Assembly (NCBI GenBank): GCA_018136815.1
Contig: CM030931.1
Coordinates: forward strand, 2,657,801 to 2,721,800
From: Isochrysis galbana
Lineage: Eukaryota; Haptophyta; Isochrysidales; Isochrysidaceae
Length of the DNA: 64,000 bases
Reading direction: 5' to 3'
Shown here: piece after piece, positions 30,875 to 39,267 of the stretch
Layout: the number at the start of each line of letters is the position of its first letter
Numbering within the stretch: the first letter of the stretch is position 1
Notes under the pieces: model-generated
What the model was told of the DNA's origin: nothing
Database searches by the model: none
Seen by the model: the letters and a program-made list of their open reading frames with translations, nothing else
Program-made: the position numbers and the translations under genes

Positions 30875-31288
30875 ATGGGCCGTGGTGGATGTGGAGACTT
30901 CCGCGTGGATCTGGCCAAGGAACGCTACCCGTCGATGTGGGCACTCATCGAGCCATACATGGGCCGTTGGTGCAAGGCAACCCTCATGCTCGTCGGCGAC
31001 TACTCCGACGAGTACGACAAGATCCCAGTCCCAAAGACCAGATACATTGGAGAGCAGGCCGCCCTCGCGTACCTCTGCATGGAATACATCATGGCGGTCG
31101 CGTACGCTGAAACGAATCCCATGGCGCAAGTGCGCCGAACAGCGGGCAAGCTCTACATGCAGGACCGACCAAGCGTCCTCTCACGCATCACAGACCTCGC
31201 CATCCAAGATCAGCCGAACGACATCGTCGCCATCGAGGAAGAGGGGTGTGAGAAAAAGACGAAGAAGATGAAAACTCAACACGCATAG
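30875..31288 (+). CDS. Unrecognised protein of foldback element, right arm copy
   Basis: 137 residues, MGRGGCGDFRVDLAKERYPS to the basic tail CEKKTKKMKTQHA. It is the same protein as the minus-strand copy at 30367-30738, with an intact C-terminal Lys-rich tail. It has charged and aromatic segments typical of a globular protein, no membrane helix and no known motif. Starts within 10 bp of the inner end of the arm. Confidence 0.45.
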   Translation: MGRGGCGDFRVDLAKERYPSMWALIEPYMGRWCKATLMLVGDYSDEYDKIPVPKTRYIGEQAALAYLCMEYIMAVAYAETNPMAQVRRTAGKLYMQDRPSVLSRITDLAIQDQPNDIVAIEEEGCEKKTKKMKTQHA

Positions 31289-31753
31289 CTGGGGAGAGTC
31301 ACTGCGTGTTGAGAGGAAAGCGCGGGGGGGGGGGGGAAGCGTGATTAGCTTTGTTTTGTACCACTGTTGTTAATAACTAAAAAGAAAACAGGTATGTTGA
31401 AAAACCACCTGGTCCTCTTTTGACGGAACGCGACTTCTCTGGTAGGCCGATGAGAGCGGGAGGGGAAGAGGGGGAACCCCCCGGGGGGCGGGAGAGAGAG
31501 AGAGCGATCAGAAGACCAGGCCAGCTGTTTACGTTAATGTTCTCGTCATATGCTGTAATAATCAACCGGTCCCAGGGGGTGCCCCAGGGGTTCCCGCCCG
31601 TCCTCCGCGCCCAGAGTTCCCACGCGGAAAGAGTGAACGCACGGCGTGCACCTTCCTGGAAGTTGCTATGCGCACGCACGGCGCCCCCGCGGGGGGCGCC
31701 GGTGCACATCGCGCTGTGCCCACGCACGGCGTGCACACTGTGATTGCAAGTCA

Positions 31754-32584
31754 TCACAGTTCCTCGTCTTTGATTTTGTATCCGCGCTCATAGGGCGTGA
31801 ATATGATGGAGATTTCGAGGGAGTTGTCGAATTCTTCTTCCCCTTCGGGCTCAAGGTCTTCGTCGATGAGAGCCACCTGTGTGGCAGGTATGGGGGGCGG
31901 GGGGGTTGAGTCTTCACCCTGTTCTGCGTTGCTTGGTTTGGTTGTGCTGCCCGTGCGGCCCCCAGCGCTCTCGTCCTCATGGCAAAGCATGAAGAGAAGG
32001 TGCACTTTGTGGTGTTGTGCGTGTGTTTGTGGCTGTTGTTTGAGGTGTGGGCTCGTGAATGGGTCTTGCGCGCGTGCACCACCGGGGCGGCGAGTGCCGT
32101 GTCCCTTTGACTTGCCATGGGGCGCCCCCCTTGTTGCCCGGCTGTCGCCGTCCCTAGCTTCCTTGCTGGGCTTCCATACTTCATCAATGCTTTTTGCATT
32201 GCGTTTTTGTGACAAGCCCCATGAGGGGCTTTGTCGTTGATGGTGCCGGGCCAGCCCCTCGCGCCTGGGCGCGAGGGCGGTACCGCGGCCTTGTAGGGTC
32301 CCGGCCCGGAGGCCTTCCCTAGTGGAGCGTCCATCTGGTGAGGTGTGGTTGGTGTGTCTGTGGACTGTGGTGTGGGTGTCCTGCATGCTGGCTGTTGCCA
32401 GCATGTCAGCTTGGGATTCGTTGTTCTCTGTGGCGAGTGGGCGTGGCCCGCTGGGTCTTGTGCCCACCTGGCTGGGGGGGTCATCCTGGCGCGGTCGCTT
32501 CGGCGACAGCGGCGTGTCCATGAGTTCTTCGTCCATCGCGGCGAGGGCAGCGGCAGCGAGAGCGGGCGGCGGCGCGCGCTCCAT
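31754..32584 (-). CDS. Disordered, charged protein of unknown function
   Basis: 276 residues from MERAPPPALAAAALAAMDEE to YERGYKIKDEEL. The N terminus has an SPKRPRQDD nuclear-localisation-like patch. The middle is Ser/Thr/Gln/Arg-rich and disordered, and the C-terminal ~50 residues are acidic (LIDEDLEPEGEEEFDNSLEI). No family recognised; it could be the first protein of a retroelement or a fast-evolving nuclear protein. It lies between the foldback and hAT elements. Confidence 0.4.
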   Translation of the reverse strand: MERAPPPALAAAALAAMDEELMDTPLSPKRPRQDDPPSQVGTRPSGPRPLATENNESQADMLATASMQDTHTTVHRHTNHTSPDGRSTREGLRAGTLQGRGTALAPRREGLARHHQRQSPSWGLSQKRNAKSIDEVWKPSKEARDGDSRATRGAPHGKSKGHGTRRPGGARAQDPFTSPHLKQQPQTHAQHHKVHLLFMLCHEDESAGGRTGSTTKPSNAEQGEDSTPPPPIPATQVALIDEDLEPEGEEEFDNSLEISIIFTPYERGYKIKDEEL

Positions 32585-32645
32585 GACCCTATCGTTTTAA
32601 CGATAGTTGATTATCTCTTTCTTTTCTATGCATAGCCCCCCCCCT

Positions 32646-33522
32646 CAAGGCTAGGGAATACCATTAACTGGTAGGATTTTTTGGGAACTTGTTAGTGCTC
32701 TCTGGTGAACTTGTTTTGTTAACTGGCAGGGGTTCGAGGGTGGTAGATAACAACCTCGTTAACTATCGACGTGTCTAAAAATAGCCGTATTATGGTATGC
32801 ATATCCCCCGCCGGGCGCCCCCCCCCTCCCCCCGGCGCAAGCACAGGTGCAAGAGAAGGATGAGTTCGAAGAGTACCTCACGGAGCCCGAGGAGACGGAC
32901 CTTGAATGGGATCTTCTCGTGTGGTGGAGGGCGAAAGAGACGAAGTGGCCAGTCCTCACCAAAATGGTCAAGCAATACTTCTCTGCGCCTGCCTCGTCAG
33001 CCGGGGTCGAGCGTGTCTTTTCGGCAGCCGGCAAGATGCATAGCGATCTTCAGAAGTCGGCCAAGGACTCGACACTCGAAAATTCGCTTTTCGCCTCATT
33101 CAATACCGATTAGTGCTAGTGCTGTGTGCTGTGTGCTGTGTGCGTGTCGCGTTGTGCTATGCGCTGCGTTGTGCGTAGCACCGTAGCACCACATAGCATG
33201 TGATGATATGTGAATGTGCTGCGTGTGTGCGTGAGCTCATTCAAAAGTATAAAGTATGTCGTGACAAGCTACTACGACTCTCCTGCTTATTTATGTCAAG
33301 GGTGGGCGCGCGCAGCGCGGCGCCGCTACCAGCGGCGAAGGCGCTCGGCGCCGCTCGGAGGCCGCGCACCCGCGGCCGCGCACGCCACAGGTAGTTAGCT
33401 AGCTAACTGCGTCTTTGCGCATCCCACTTGGTTGTTTGTTAACAGTTGCATCCCCACGGGTGCCCTTTAATGCTAGTTAACACACTTAACTGGTTAACTG
33501 GCCAATGTATTCCCTAGCCTTG
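32646..33522 (+). mobile_element. Non-autonomous hAT element with 8-bp target duplication
   Basis: 877 bp. Both ends begin CAAGGCTAGGGAATAC (16-bp perfect terminal inverted repeat: 32646-32661 and reverse-complemented 33507-33522). Immediately outside, CCCCCCCT occurs at 32638-32645 and 33523-33530, a perfect 8-bp target-site duplication as hAT elements make. Subterminal TTAACTGG/GTTAAC motifs recur at both ends. Inside is only the C-terminal dimerisation part of a transposase, so this is an internally deleted derivative of a larger element. Confidence 0.9.
32847..33113 (+). pseudogene. hAT transposase C-terminal dimerisation domain fragment
   Basis: 88 residues matching the hAT dimerisation domain: LEWDLLVWWRAKETKWPVLT, KMVKQYFSAPASSAGVERVF, SAAGKMHSDL, ending LENSLFASFN. 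There is a possible 3' splice site just upstream (CACAG at ~32843). The catalytic RNase-H-like region and zinc finger are absent from the element, so this piece alone cannot transpose. Confidence 0.88.
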
Positions 33523-33671
33523 CCCCCCCTTCACCCCCCCCCCCACCCCCCACCCCCACCCCCCCGAACTGCCACTTGCGACGCGACCGACCCCCCCCTC
33601 CCCCTCCCCGCCCCTCCCCCTCCCCGCTCCCCGCCCAGCTCGAGCCAGGAGATATGCCCAGCGTAGCCTAA

Positions 33672-33720
33672 GTAAGTCGCGTTCCGTCAAAAGAGGGCCA
33701 GGTGATAGTTTTGTAGTCCC
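33672..33720 (+). repeat. Solo copy of the foldback element end
   Basis: AAGTCGCGTTCCGTCAA followed by AAGAGGGCCAGGTGAT matches both outer ends of the 30182-31437 foldback element, in the orientation of the left end. No partner end was found downstream in this window. Confidence 0.65.
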
Positions 33721-33883
33721 TACGCCTTTCGAGGGTCCAACCCTAACCCGAAATATGCCTCGGTCATCCAAGAGTCTGGTCGTACCCATTCCGGAGGGGC
33801 CCCCGCGGGGACGCCGTGCGTGCGCATGGAAGTTTTCGTGCCTGTAGATGAAACTTTTCTTGTGCAATTAATTTCTCGATGAT

Positions 33884-34000
33884 AAAAGCTTAGTGCCACT
33901 ACTCTTACTAGCCCGGTACTAACACGACAGCGCACCTGCCCGTACACCTTGGCGCGTGCTGTTGTCACAGATACATACACCTATGCACCCATAGTTTTAT
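33884..34000 (-). repeat. Short dispersed repeat family R1, copy 3
   Basis: The reverse complement matches 19913-20040 from GGGTGCATAGG through CTGTGACAACAGCACGCGCC to the GTACCGGGCTAGT core. Arms TTAGTACC / GGCACTAA have one mismatch. A few bases (CTGAGGG) are deleted relative to copies 1 and 2. Confidence 0.75.
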
Positions 34001-34982
34001 AGTATATTATACTTCCCATAGTTTTATAGTATAGTAGTTGGTCTTTGGGATCTTGTCGTACCCATTCCGGAGGGAACATCAATCAAATACAAAAAGCTCG
34101 GCCCTAGGACACCGGGCCGAGCTCACCATGAGGGCGCTCCTGCCGAGTGAGTCCACCGCGGCAGGGGGCGTACATCTCATGCCCTTTACGCAGTTTGCGA
34201 CAAACGAGCGTCTCCTCGTCGCGCGCGGCGAGCGTGGCCCGGTGCGCATGCGCGATGCAAGCGCAGAAGGGCCTCACCTTGTGACGAAGATTTCTGCTAA
34301 GTGTTTCGCTCGCCTGTATTCTTTCGGAGGTCGTGCAGATCGTCTGCCGATGACATTCGAAAGCGAGCGAGCCAACCCAGCTGTTGGGGAACCCTTTCGA
34401 AAATTCTAAAAATCTTATAATTTTCGGTAGAACCAGAAACTTATCACAGTGCCGCTTATTTAAGACGACGATCTGCTGCATGCCCAATGCTGTAATGGCC
34501 TCCTACAACCCCCCCCCCCCCCACAACTTCATTGATGCTTAAATCACTCTGTATCACACGCACACACGCTTTGGGGTGAAATTTCGAAAAAAATCAGAAA
34601 TTTTAGAACGAATTTTCGGGGGAAATGTGTTTTTTGCCGTTTCTCTTGCCGGTGGACCCGTTAAGCATGTTTGGGCTGTGAGTAGCATTTTAGGGCATCA
34701 TTGGACTGTATGTTAGAGTGGTGGTGAGGCTTACTTGTGTAGGCCTCTCTCATGAGAGGTCCCACAATTTTTTACTCAAGGGTTGGTGGAGGGTAGCAAA
34801 AGGTACCTCGAAACCTCTTCACCTTGTCGCTGCGGCCACCCCTTGACTAGGGTTAAATTTGACAGCAGCCTCGCCCCCTTCTCGGCGCGGCGTACGGCGC
34901 GGGACGCGCAGGACGCGGCCGCCCCTGCTCTTTCCCTCTCCCGCCGCTGCTGTGCGGCTCTCGCGCGCTCCTCGAGATCAAG
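34001..34982. other. Intergenic; promoter side of TAF6
   Basis: GTCGTACCCATTCCGGAGGG at about 34056 repeats a phrase also found at 33779, on either side of R1 copy 3. A C-run lies at 34508-34522. A 124-codon frame at 34038-34409 has ordinary composition but no recognisable domain. No RNA gene seen. Confidence 0.4.
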
Positions 34983-37248
34983 ATGAGCTTGCTTGATAGA
35001 AACTGCATCCGCGTCATTGCTGAATCTGTCGGCGTTGCTTCCGTCTCCGATGAGGTGGCGGACGCATTAGCACCCGACATAGAATACCGGCTTCGCGACA
35101 TTGTGGCGGAGGCACTCAAGTTCATGCGCCACGGCCGGCGAGAGACACTCAGCTGCGACGACATAAACTTCGCTCTCCGTGCCCGCTCGTGCGAACCGCT
35201 GTATGGATTCGCCACCACAGACCCGCCAAGATTCTGCCGTGCAGCTGGCACGGGCGACGTCTTTTACCTTGACGACCCAGAGCTCAATTTGTCGGACCTG
35301 ATGGCAGTGCCCCTCCCACCGATGCCGCGACCCCCATCATTCACAGCTCACTGGCTTGCAATCAATGGCGTACAGCCCGATATTGGGCAGAACCCCTCAT
35401 TGTCGGAAGCCACTGCTGCTGCCCATGTGGAGTCACCCTCGATCAAGGGCAAGCGCAAACGTCCCGTTTGCAGCACAGGCGTCTTGGGTGGAGCTCATGC
35501 TGATCCTACGGAGCTTGTGGAAAACTCGGAGCAGTCTCTCACTGCAGAAGAGCAAGTGTGGTTGGAAGGGCTCTTTGAAATCATACGCGCCATGAAACTC
35601 AACGATCTGGGACGCTCTGCCATGCTCGCGAAGGGAGCCACTTTGTTAAGGAACTCTAAGGGGGATGCTGTTGCCATTGAAGTGGCGAGCAAAGCCATAC
35701 CTCCTGAAAGTGCACCGGGAGTGATCCCAATGGAAACAGATTTTACCGCCGCTGACGGAGTGGACAGCCCCCCCACCGCGGAAGGTGGACCCACAGCTGA
35801 TGCGAATGAGGAAGTCGAAAACACGGAATGCTTCCATCCTGGTGGATGGACTGCTGTTCGTGCGTCACAAGCTGCAGGAATCCCAATTGATGTGAAGTTC
35901 GCATCAACGCCAGCGGCAGGAGACTTGCTGGTCGGCGGGCACGTCAACCGGACGGAAGAGAAAGAAAGAGTCGACATGGAGGCACGTGAAGCTGCTTTGA
36001 TTCGAGTCTTGAAGGCAGTGGCAAGTGAAGCTTCGATGCACGCCTATGCGGCGTATTTTGCGTCGTTTATAGCACGCGAGGTCAATGCAAACCTAACGTG
36101 CTTGCCTTTACTCACAGCGCTGATGCGCTTCACTCAGGTATGACGTTGAAATTTGAAGCAGCCATGCCTCGAGCGAACGGAGGAAGGGGGAAGACGCCGC
36201 CAACCAGATGGGTGCAGCGACTAGTGTATCCAACGCTTACGTCCCCCCTTCCTCTCTGATCGCTGCTCACGCTTTCGTCCCAGATGGGTGCAGCGACCAG
36301 TGTATTCCAGCCAACCTCCCTCTCTGTGTGGCAGGCGTGCTTGTCTTCACTCACAATAGAATTCGAGCCGTATTTACACCAGATACTGCCGGCTGCAATC
36401 ACTTGCGTCGTGGGTCGCAAGCTCTGCGGCTCACAAGATCAGGATCATTGGGCTCTTCGTGTGCTCGCGGCGCAGGTCGTCTACACCATTGCACGTCGAT
36501 ATGGTGAGCGCTTTGCGGACCTGCAGGTGTGGCGCATCATATAGCCAGCATCCGCTTCAAATGCCCATGCCGAGTCTCCCAACTGAATTAAGCTTCAACC
36601 AACTGAAATGAGCTTCAAGGATGTGTGCAGCTCAATTCATAGCCACACGCCACCCAATCCCTACTAACGGGCCGCAACTCGCAGGCTCGGCTAACGAAAA
36701 CCTTTCATGAGGCTCTACGAGACTCGCAAAAGCCTCTCACAACCCACTATGGCGCTCTACTAGGACTTCATCTGTTTGGGCCACATACAGTTCACATGCT
36801 TTTGATGCCAATGATGCCTGCGTATCTGGAACAGTTGAACACAATCATGCATGCAACCCTTGCCGATGCAACGCCTGCAGAAGAGGATGCCAACGTTGCG
36901 AGCAAATCCAATGGACAACATGGGCATCGCTCAACGCCAATGTCGGCCAAGGCGCATCGGCGAGCTCGGCTGGTACGTCAAATGGAAGCTCTGCGCGTTT
37001 ACCACATTGCCCTCTCGACGTGTAGCTCCTACATTTTCCGTCACGGGCATCTCTTCAACCAAACGTCTTCCGCAATTCTTACTCCGGCGGCAGCCACAAC
37101 AACTGCACCTCTAACTCTGCCGCGGCTGGCCACGAGCTATGAGACTCTATCTTCAGAATTTGGCCCTGCGCTACTTGCACAATCGCGTCCGGCACGTGCC
37201 CACTATGAGGCACGCTCTTTGCGCTCGGTTCATGGGAGCTTTCTCTAG
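34983..37248 (+). CDS. TAF6: TAF6, TFIID (and SAGA-type) subunit with histone fold
   Basis: Three exons: 34983-36137, 36335-36526 and 36685-37248, with GT-AG introns of 197 and 158 bp, both phase 0; 636 residues. Residues ~6-70 are the histone fold (IRVIAESVGVASVSDEVADA, DIVAEALKFMRHGRRETLSC, DDINFALRARSCEPLYGF), ending in the PLYGF signature that pairs with TAF9. The TAF6 C-terminal HEAT domain runs from ~205 (LTAEEQVWLEGLFEIIRAMK), through EPYLHQILPAAITCVVGRKL and DQDHWALRVLAAQVV in exon 2, to LTTHYGALLGLHLFGPHTVH in exon 3. Between them is an acidic Pro/Thr-rich insert (~235-315), longer than in animal or yeast TAF6. The protein is a core scaffold of TFIID. The splice model is strongly supported because each junction rebuilds conserved TAF6 sequence. 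MHR copy B lies 367 bp downstream in the same sense. Confidence 0.95.
36204..36309 (+). repeat. Direct duplication inside TAF6 intron 1
   Basis: A ~28-bp phrase beginning CCAGATGGGTGCAGCGAC and ending AGTGTATYCCA occurs at 36204 and again at 36280, 76 bp apart. The second copy lies just before the polypyrimidine tract and the acceptor at 36334. Confidence 0.8.
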
Positions 37249-37614
37249 CAGATAGCTTCTAACCCCTTTGTTGCTAGGAAAAGGGGCGCATGCAATCGTG
37301 TTCGGCACATGCCACGTACGAGAGGCACTCGTTGCGCCCTGAAACATGTGTATGTGCGAAAACATACCAAGTACTACTAGAATTCCTTTCTCGTCCTTTC
37401 CCTTTCCGCACGTTCGGGCTTGAGAGCTTGCGAAAGCTTGTTTGTTTCATGAAACTGAAAATGATTCCCATAACCAGTTATTTAGGCACCGACTCGTTGA
37501 GGCTTGGAACAAATTATTGGCCTGTGATGGTGCCTCGTGATTTCTACGACAGCAATCACAATGACGTTTTTAGTTGCGTATGTTTATGTTAGCTAAAGGC
37601 GCTTCGCCAGCACT
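37249..37614. other. 3' flank of TAF6
   Basis: Probable 3' untranslated region. A short phrase containing TTGCTAGG / AATCGTG is partly repeated (37180-37320). No further feature. Confidence 0.4.
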
Positions 37615-37870
37615 AAGGTCTAAGGTTATAGTTAGTTCACATGGAGGAGGCGCCCTGTGCCCTTCCCCCCCGGGCTCCAACTCCCCTCCAGCATCCGGGG
37701 GGGCCTGTCGGCCATCCTCATGCTCTGCCCTTTGGCAAGTGGCAGGACGCTGAGCACTCACCACCCTGACTCAGACTCAGACCCCCGAGTGGGCACGAGC
37801 GTCAGGAGACCCACTCCCAGGCCCACATGCCACATGCCACATGGGCCAACACTCGTACTCACATTTACCC
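37615..37870 (+). repeat. MHR multi-hairpin repeat, copy B (short)
   Basis: P1 CTAAGG-TTAT-AGTTAG (37620-37635, four outer pairs only). P2 region GGAGGAGGCGCCCTGTGCCC. P3 core TGCC-CTTT-GGCA (37725-37736) with outer arms TGCTC and GAGCA separated by an inserted segment. Family landmarks TTCACATGG and GTCGGCCATCC are present; the 3' part is missing or diverged. Lies 367 bp downstream of the TAF6 stop, in sense. Confidence 0.65.
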
Positions 37871-37998
37871 TTACCCTCCATAGAATATGTGTTGAAAGTG
37901 AAGATATGAATCACGGGAAGCCAAGAAATTGAATTTGTAGAGTTGTGAGATTTGTTTCTAGCACTTATAATAAAAAATTCCAAGTGGGAATATGGTGG

Positions 37999-38700
37999 TC
38001 AGAGCCGGCGAGCGAAGCTTCGGTGTAGCTTCGGTGCAGCTGCATGCAGCTTCATGTGAAGAAATGGTGAAGATGGAAGATGGTGCAGAGTTTGATCGGG
38101 TCGAACATCGAAAAACAATGTATGTGACCACCTCCTCCTTGAAAGAAGAGCGTACCGAACTTCATTTTCAGTGACCACGCAGTTGTGGGTGATGGGTGGT
38201 GCCATCAAATAATATGGCTTGGATCTTGTCGCCGTAGGCGGCTTGAATTGATCGTGGGCGTCTTCATCGACGTGAACGATCCACGGGCCTTTGCGCCTTT
38301 GCGGATCCCATCCATCATCGAAAGTGGCACCGAGCCCCTCCAGTTTGGAGAGGAGGAACTTCATGAGGGTGGTGATGTTCTCATTCTTCATGTCTTTCTT
38401 GTCAGCCGCTTGCTGAGCAAGCTGGATGAAGAAGGGAGTTTCCGCCGGCTCCTCCTCAGCAACGGCATGAGGTGGAGGGGCAAGAATCGAATTCTAGAAT
38501 TGAAGGGGCAAGGGGCAAGAATGGAAGGGGCTTCCACCAATGGTTGGTTGATTGATGGGCTCAGACTGAGGATCCGTGCGCTTGCGCGATGGTGGGGGGT
38601 TAGTTTGTGGGCAGTAAAGGAGAGAGGATGCTCAGTCTTCTAGGGCTTCTTTCTTCTTTCCCTTCTGGCCTTGCTGGGTTGCGTTAGTGTATGTTCGCGG
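37999..38700 (-). pseudogene. Unrecognised gene remnant with in-frame stops
   Basis: One minus-strand frame reads as protein across two stop codons: QQGQKGKKKALED, stop (TGA), ...RKRTDPQSEPINQPTIGG..., stop (TAG), NSILAPPPHAVAEEEPAETP, FFIQLAQQAADKKDMKNENI, TTLMKFLLSKLEGLGATFDD, GWDPQRRKGPWIVHVDEDAH, ending in TRSKPYYLMAPP and beyond. Composition is that of a real protein. A separate basic piece (GRTAKKRAVREGVCGVAQTI) at 38740-38890 may be an upstream exon. Probably a dead transposon or duplicate gene; no family recognised. Confidence 0.45.
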
Positions 38701-38869
38701 GGCAGATCTGAGATCTGAGTGAGAGTAAGCGAAAGCCCCAAACGGACCGATTTCTCTTCAATGCGTCTCACCTCATGCTCATCCTTTTTACTACCTAGCT
38801 TGATCATGTCACAAAAGATTGTCTGAGCCACCCCACATACGCCTTCTCTTACTGCCCTCTTCTTGGCTG

Positions 38870-39075
38870 TCCGCCCAGAGAACCTGTTTACTACAATTTG
38901 CCCGGCGACCAGCGACCAGGGATGGGGTGGGGAGTCAGCTCGAGGTCGCCTGTGTGGGCGTGAGAGGGCGGCTCGCGCATGAGCGTGGTCCGATAAGGCC
39001 TCAGGAGGGGAGTTGGAGCTTGAGGGGGAGGGCACGAGGCGCCTCCCCCATGTGAGCTAAGTATAAACTTAGATG
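38870..39075 (-). repeat. MHR multi-hairpin repeat, copy C (short)
   Basis: Read on the minus strand: P1 CTAAGT / ACTTAG around TTAT (39072-39057), then TCACATGGGGGAGGCGCC with a P2-like stem (GGGGGAGG pairing with CCTCCCCC), and the family block CTCGAGCTGACTCC followed by TGGTCGC. P3 is decayed. It starts about 195 bp after the stop codon (39268) of the minus-strand KOW/C2H2 gene, in sense. Confidence 0.7.
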
Positions 39076-39267
39076 ATATAGTTTGAGGTGTTAATGGGAA
39101 TGAATCAGATCCCGTGATGTGACGAGTCTCTACGAACTTATCTAATCTTTGATGAAACATACATGACCCTCCTGTTGACGGTTGAGCGATGCATGCGCAT
39201 TGTACACTATTCATTGAACACTTGTCTCGAGACTCTCATCTCGGATTATTTCGTCTCCTCTATCTTC

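Larger units (their letters stand above)
30182..31437. mobile_element. Foldback element: ~560-bp inverted arms carrying the same gene twice
   Basis: The left arm (about 30182-30745) and right arm (about 30868-31437) are reverse complements with only scattered substitutions and small indels, separated by a ~120-bp GC-rich spacer. Both outer ends read AAGTCG(C/T)GTTCCGTCAA followed by AAGAGG(G/A)CCAG. A third copy of that end occurs at 33672. Each arm encodes the same ~125-residue protein, in divergent (head-to-head) orientation. No target duplication was identified. This is the structure of a foldback/long-TIR transposon or of a recent palindromic duplication. Confidence 0.7.
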
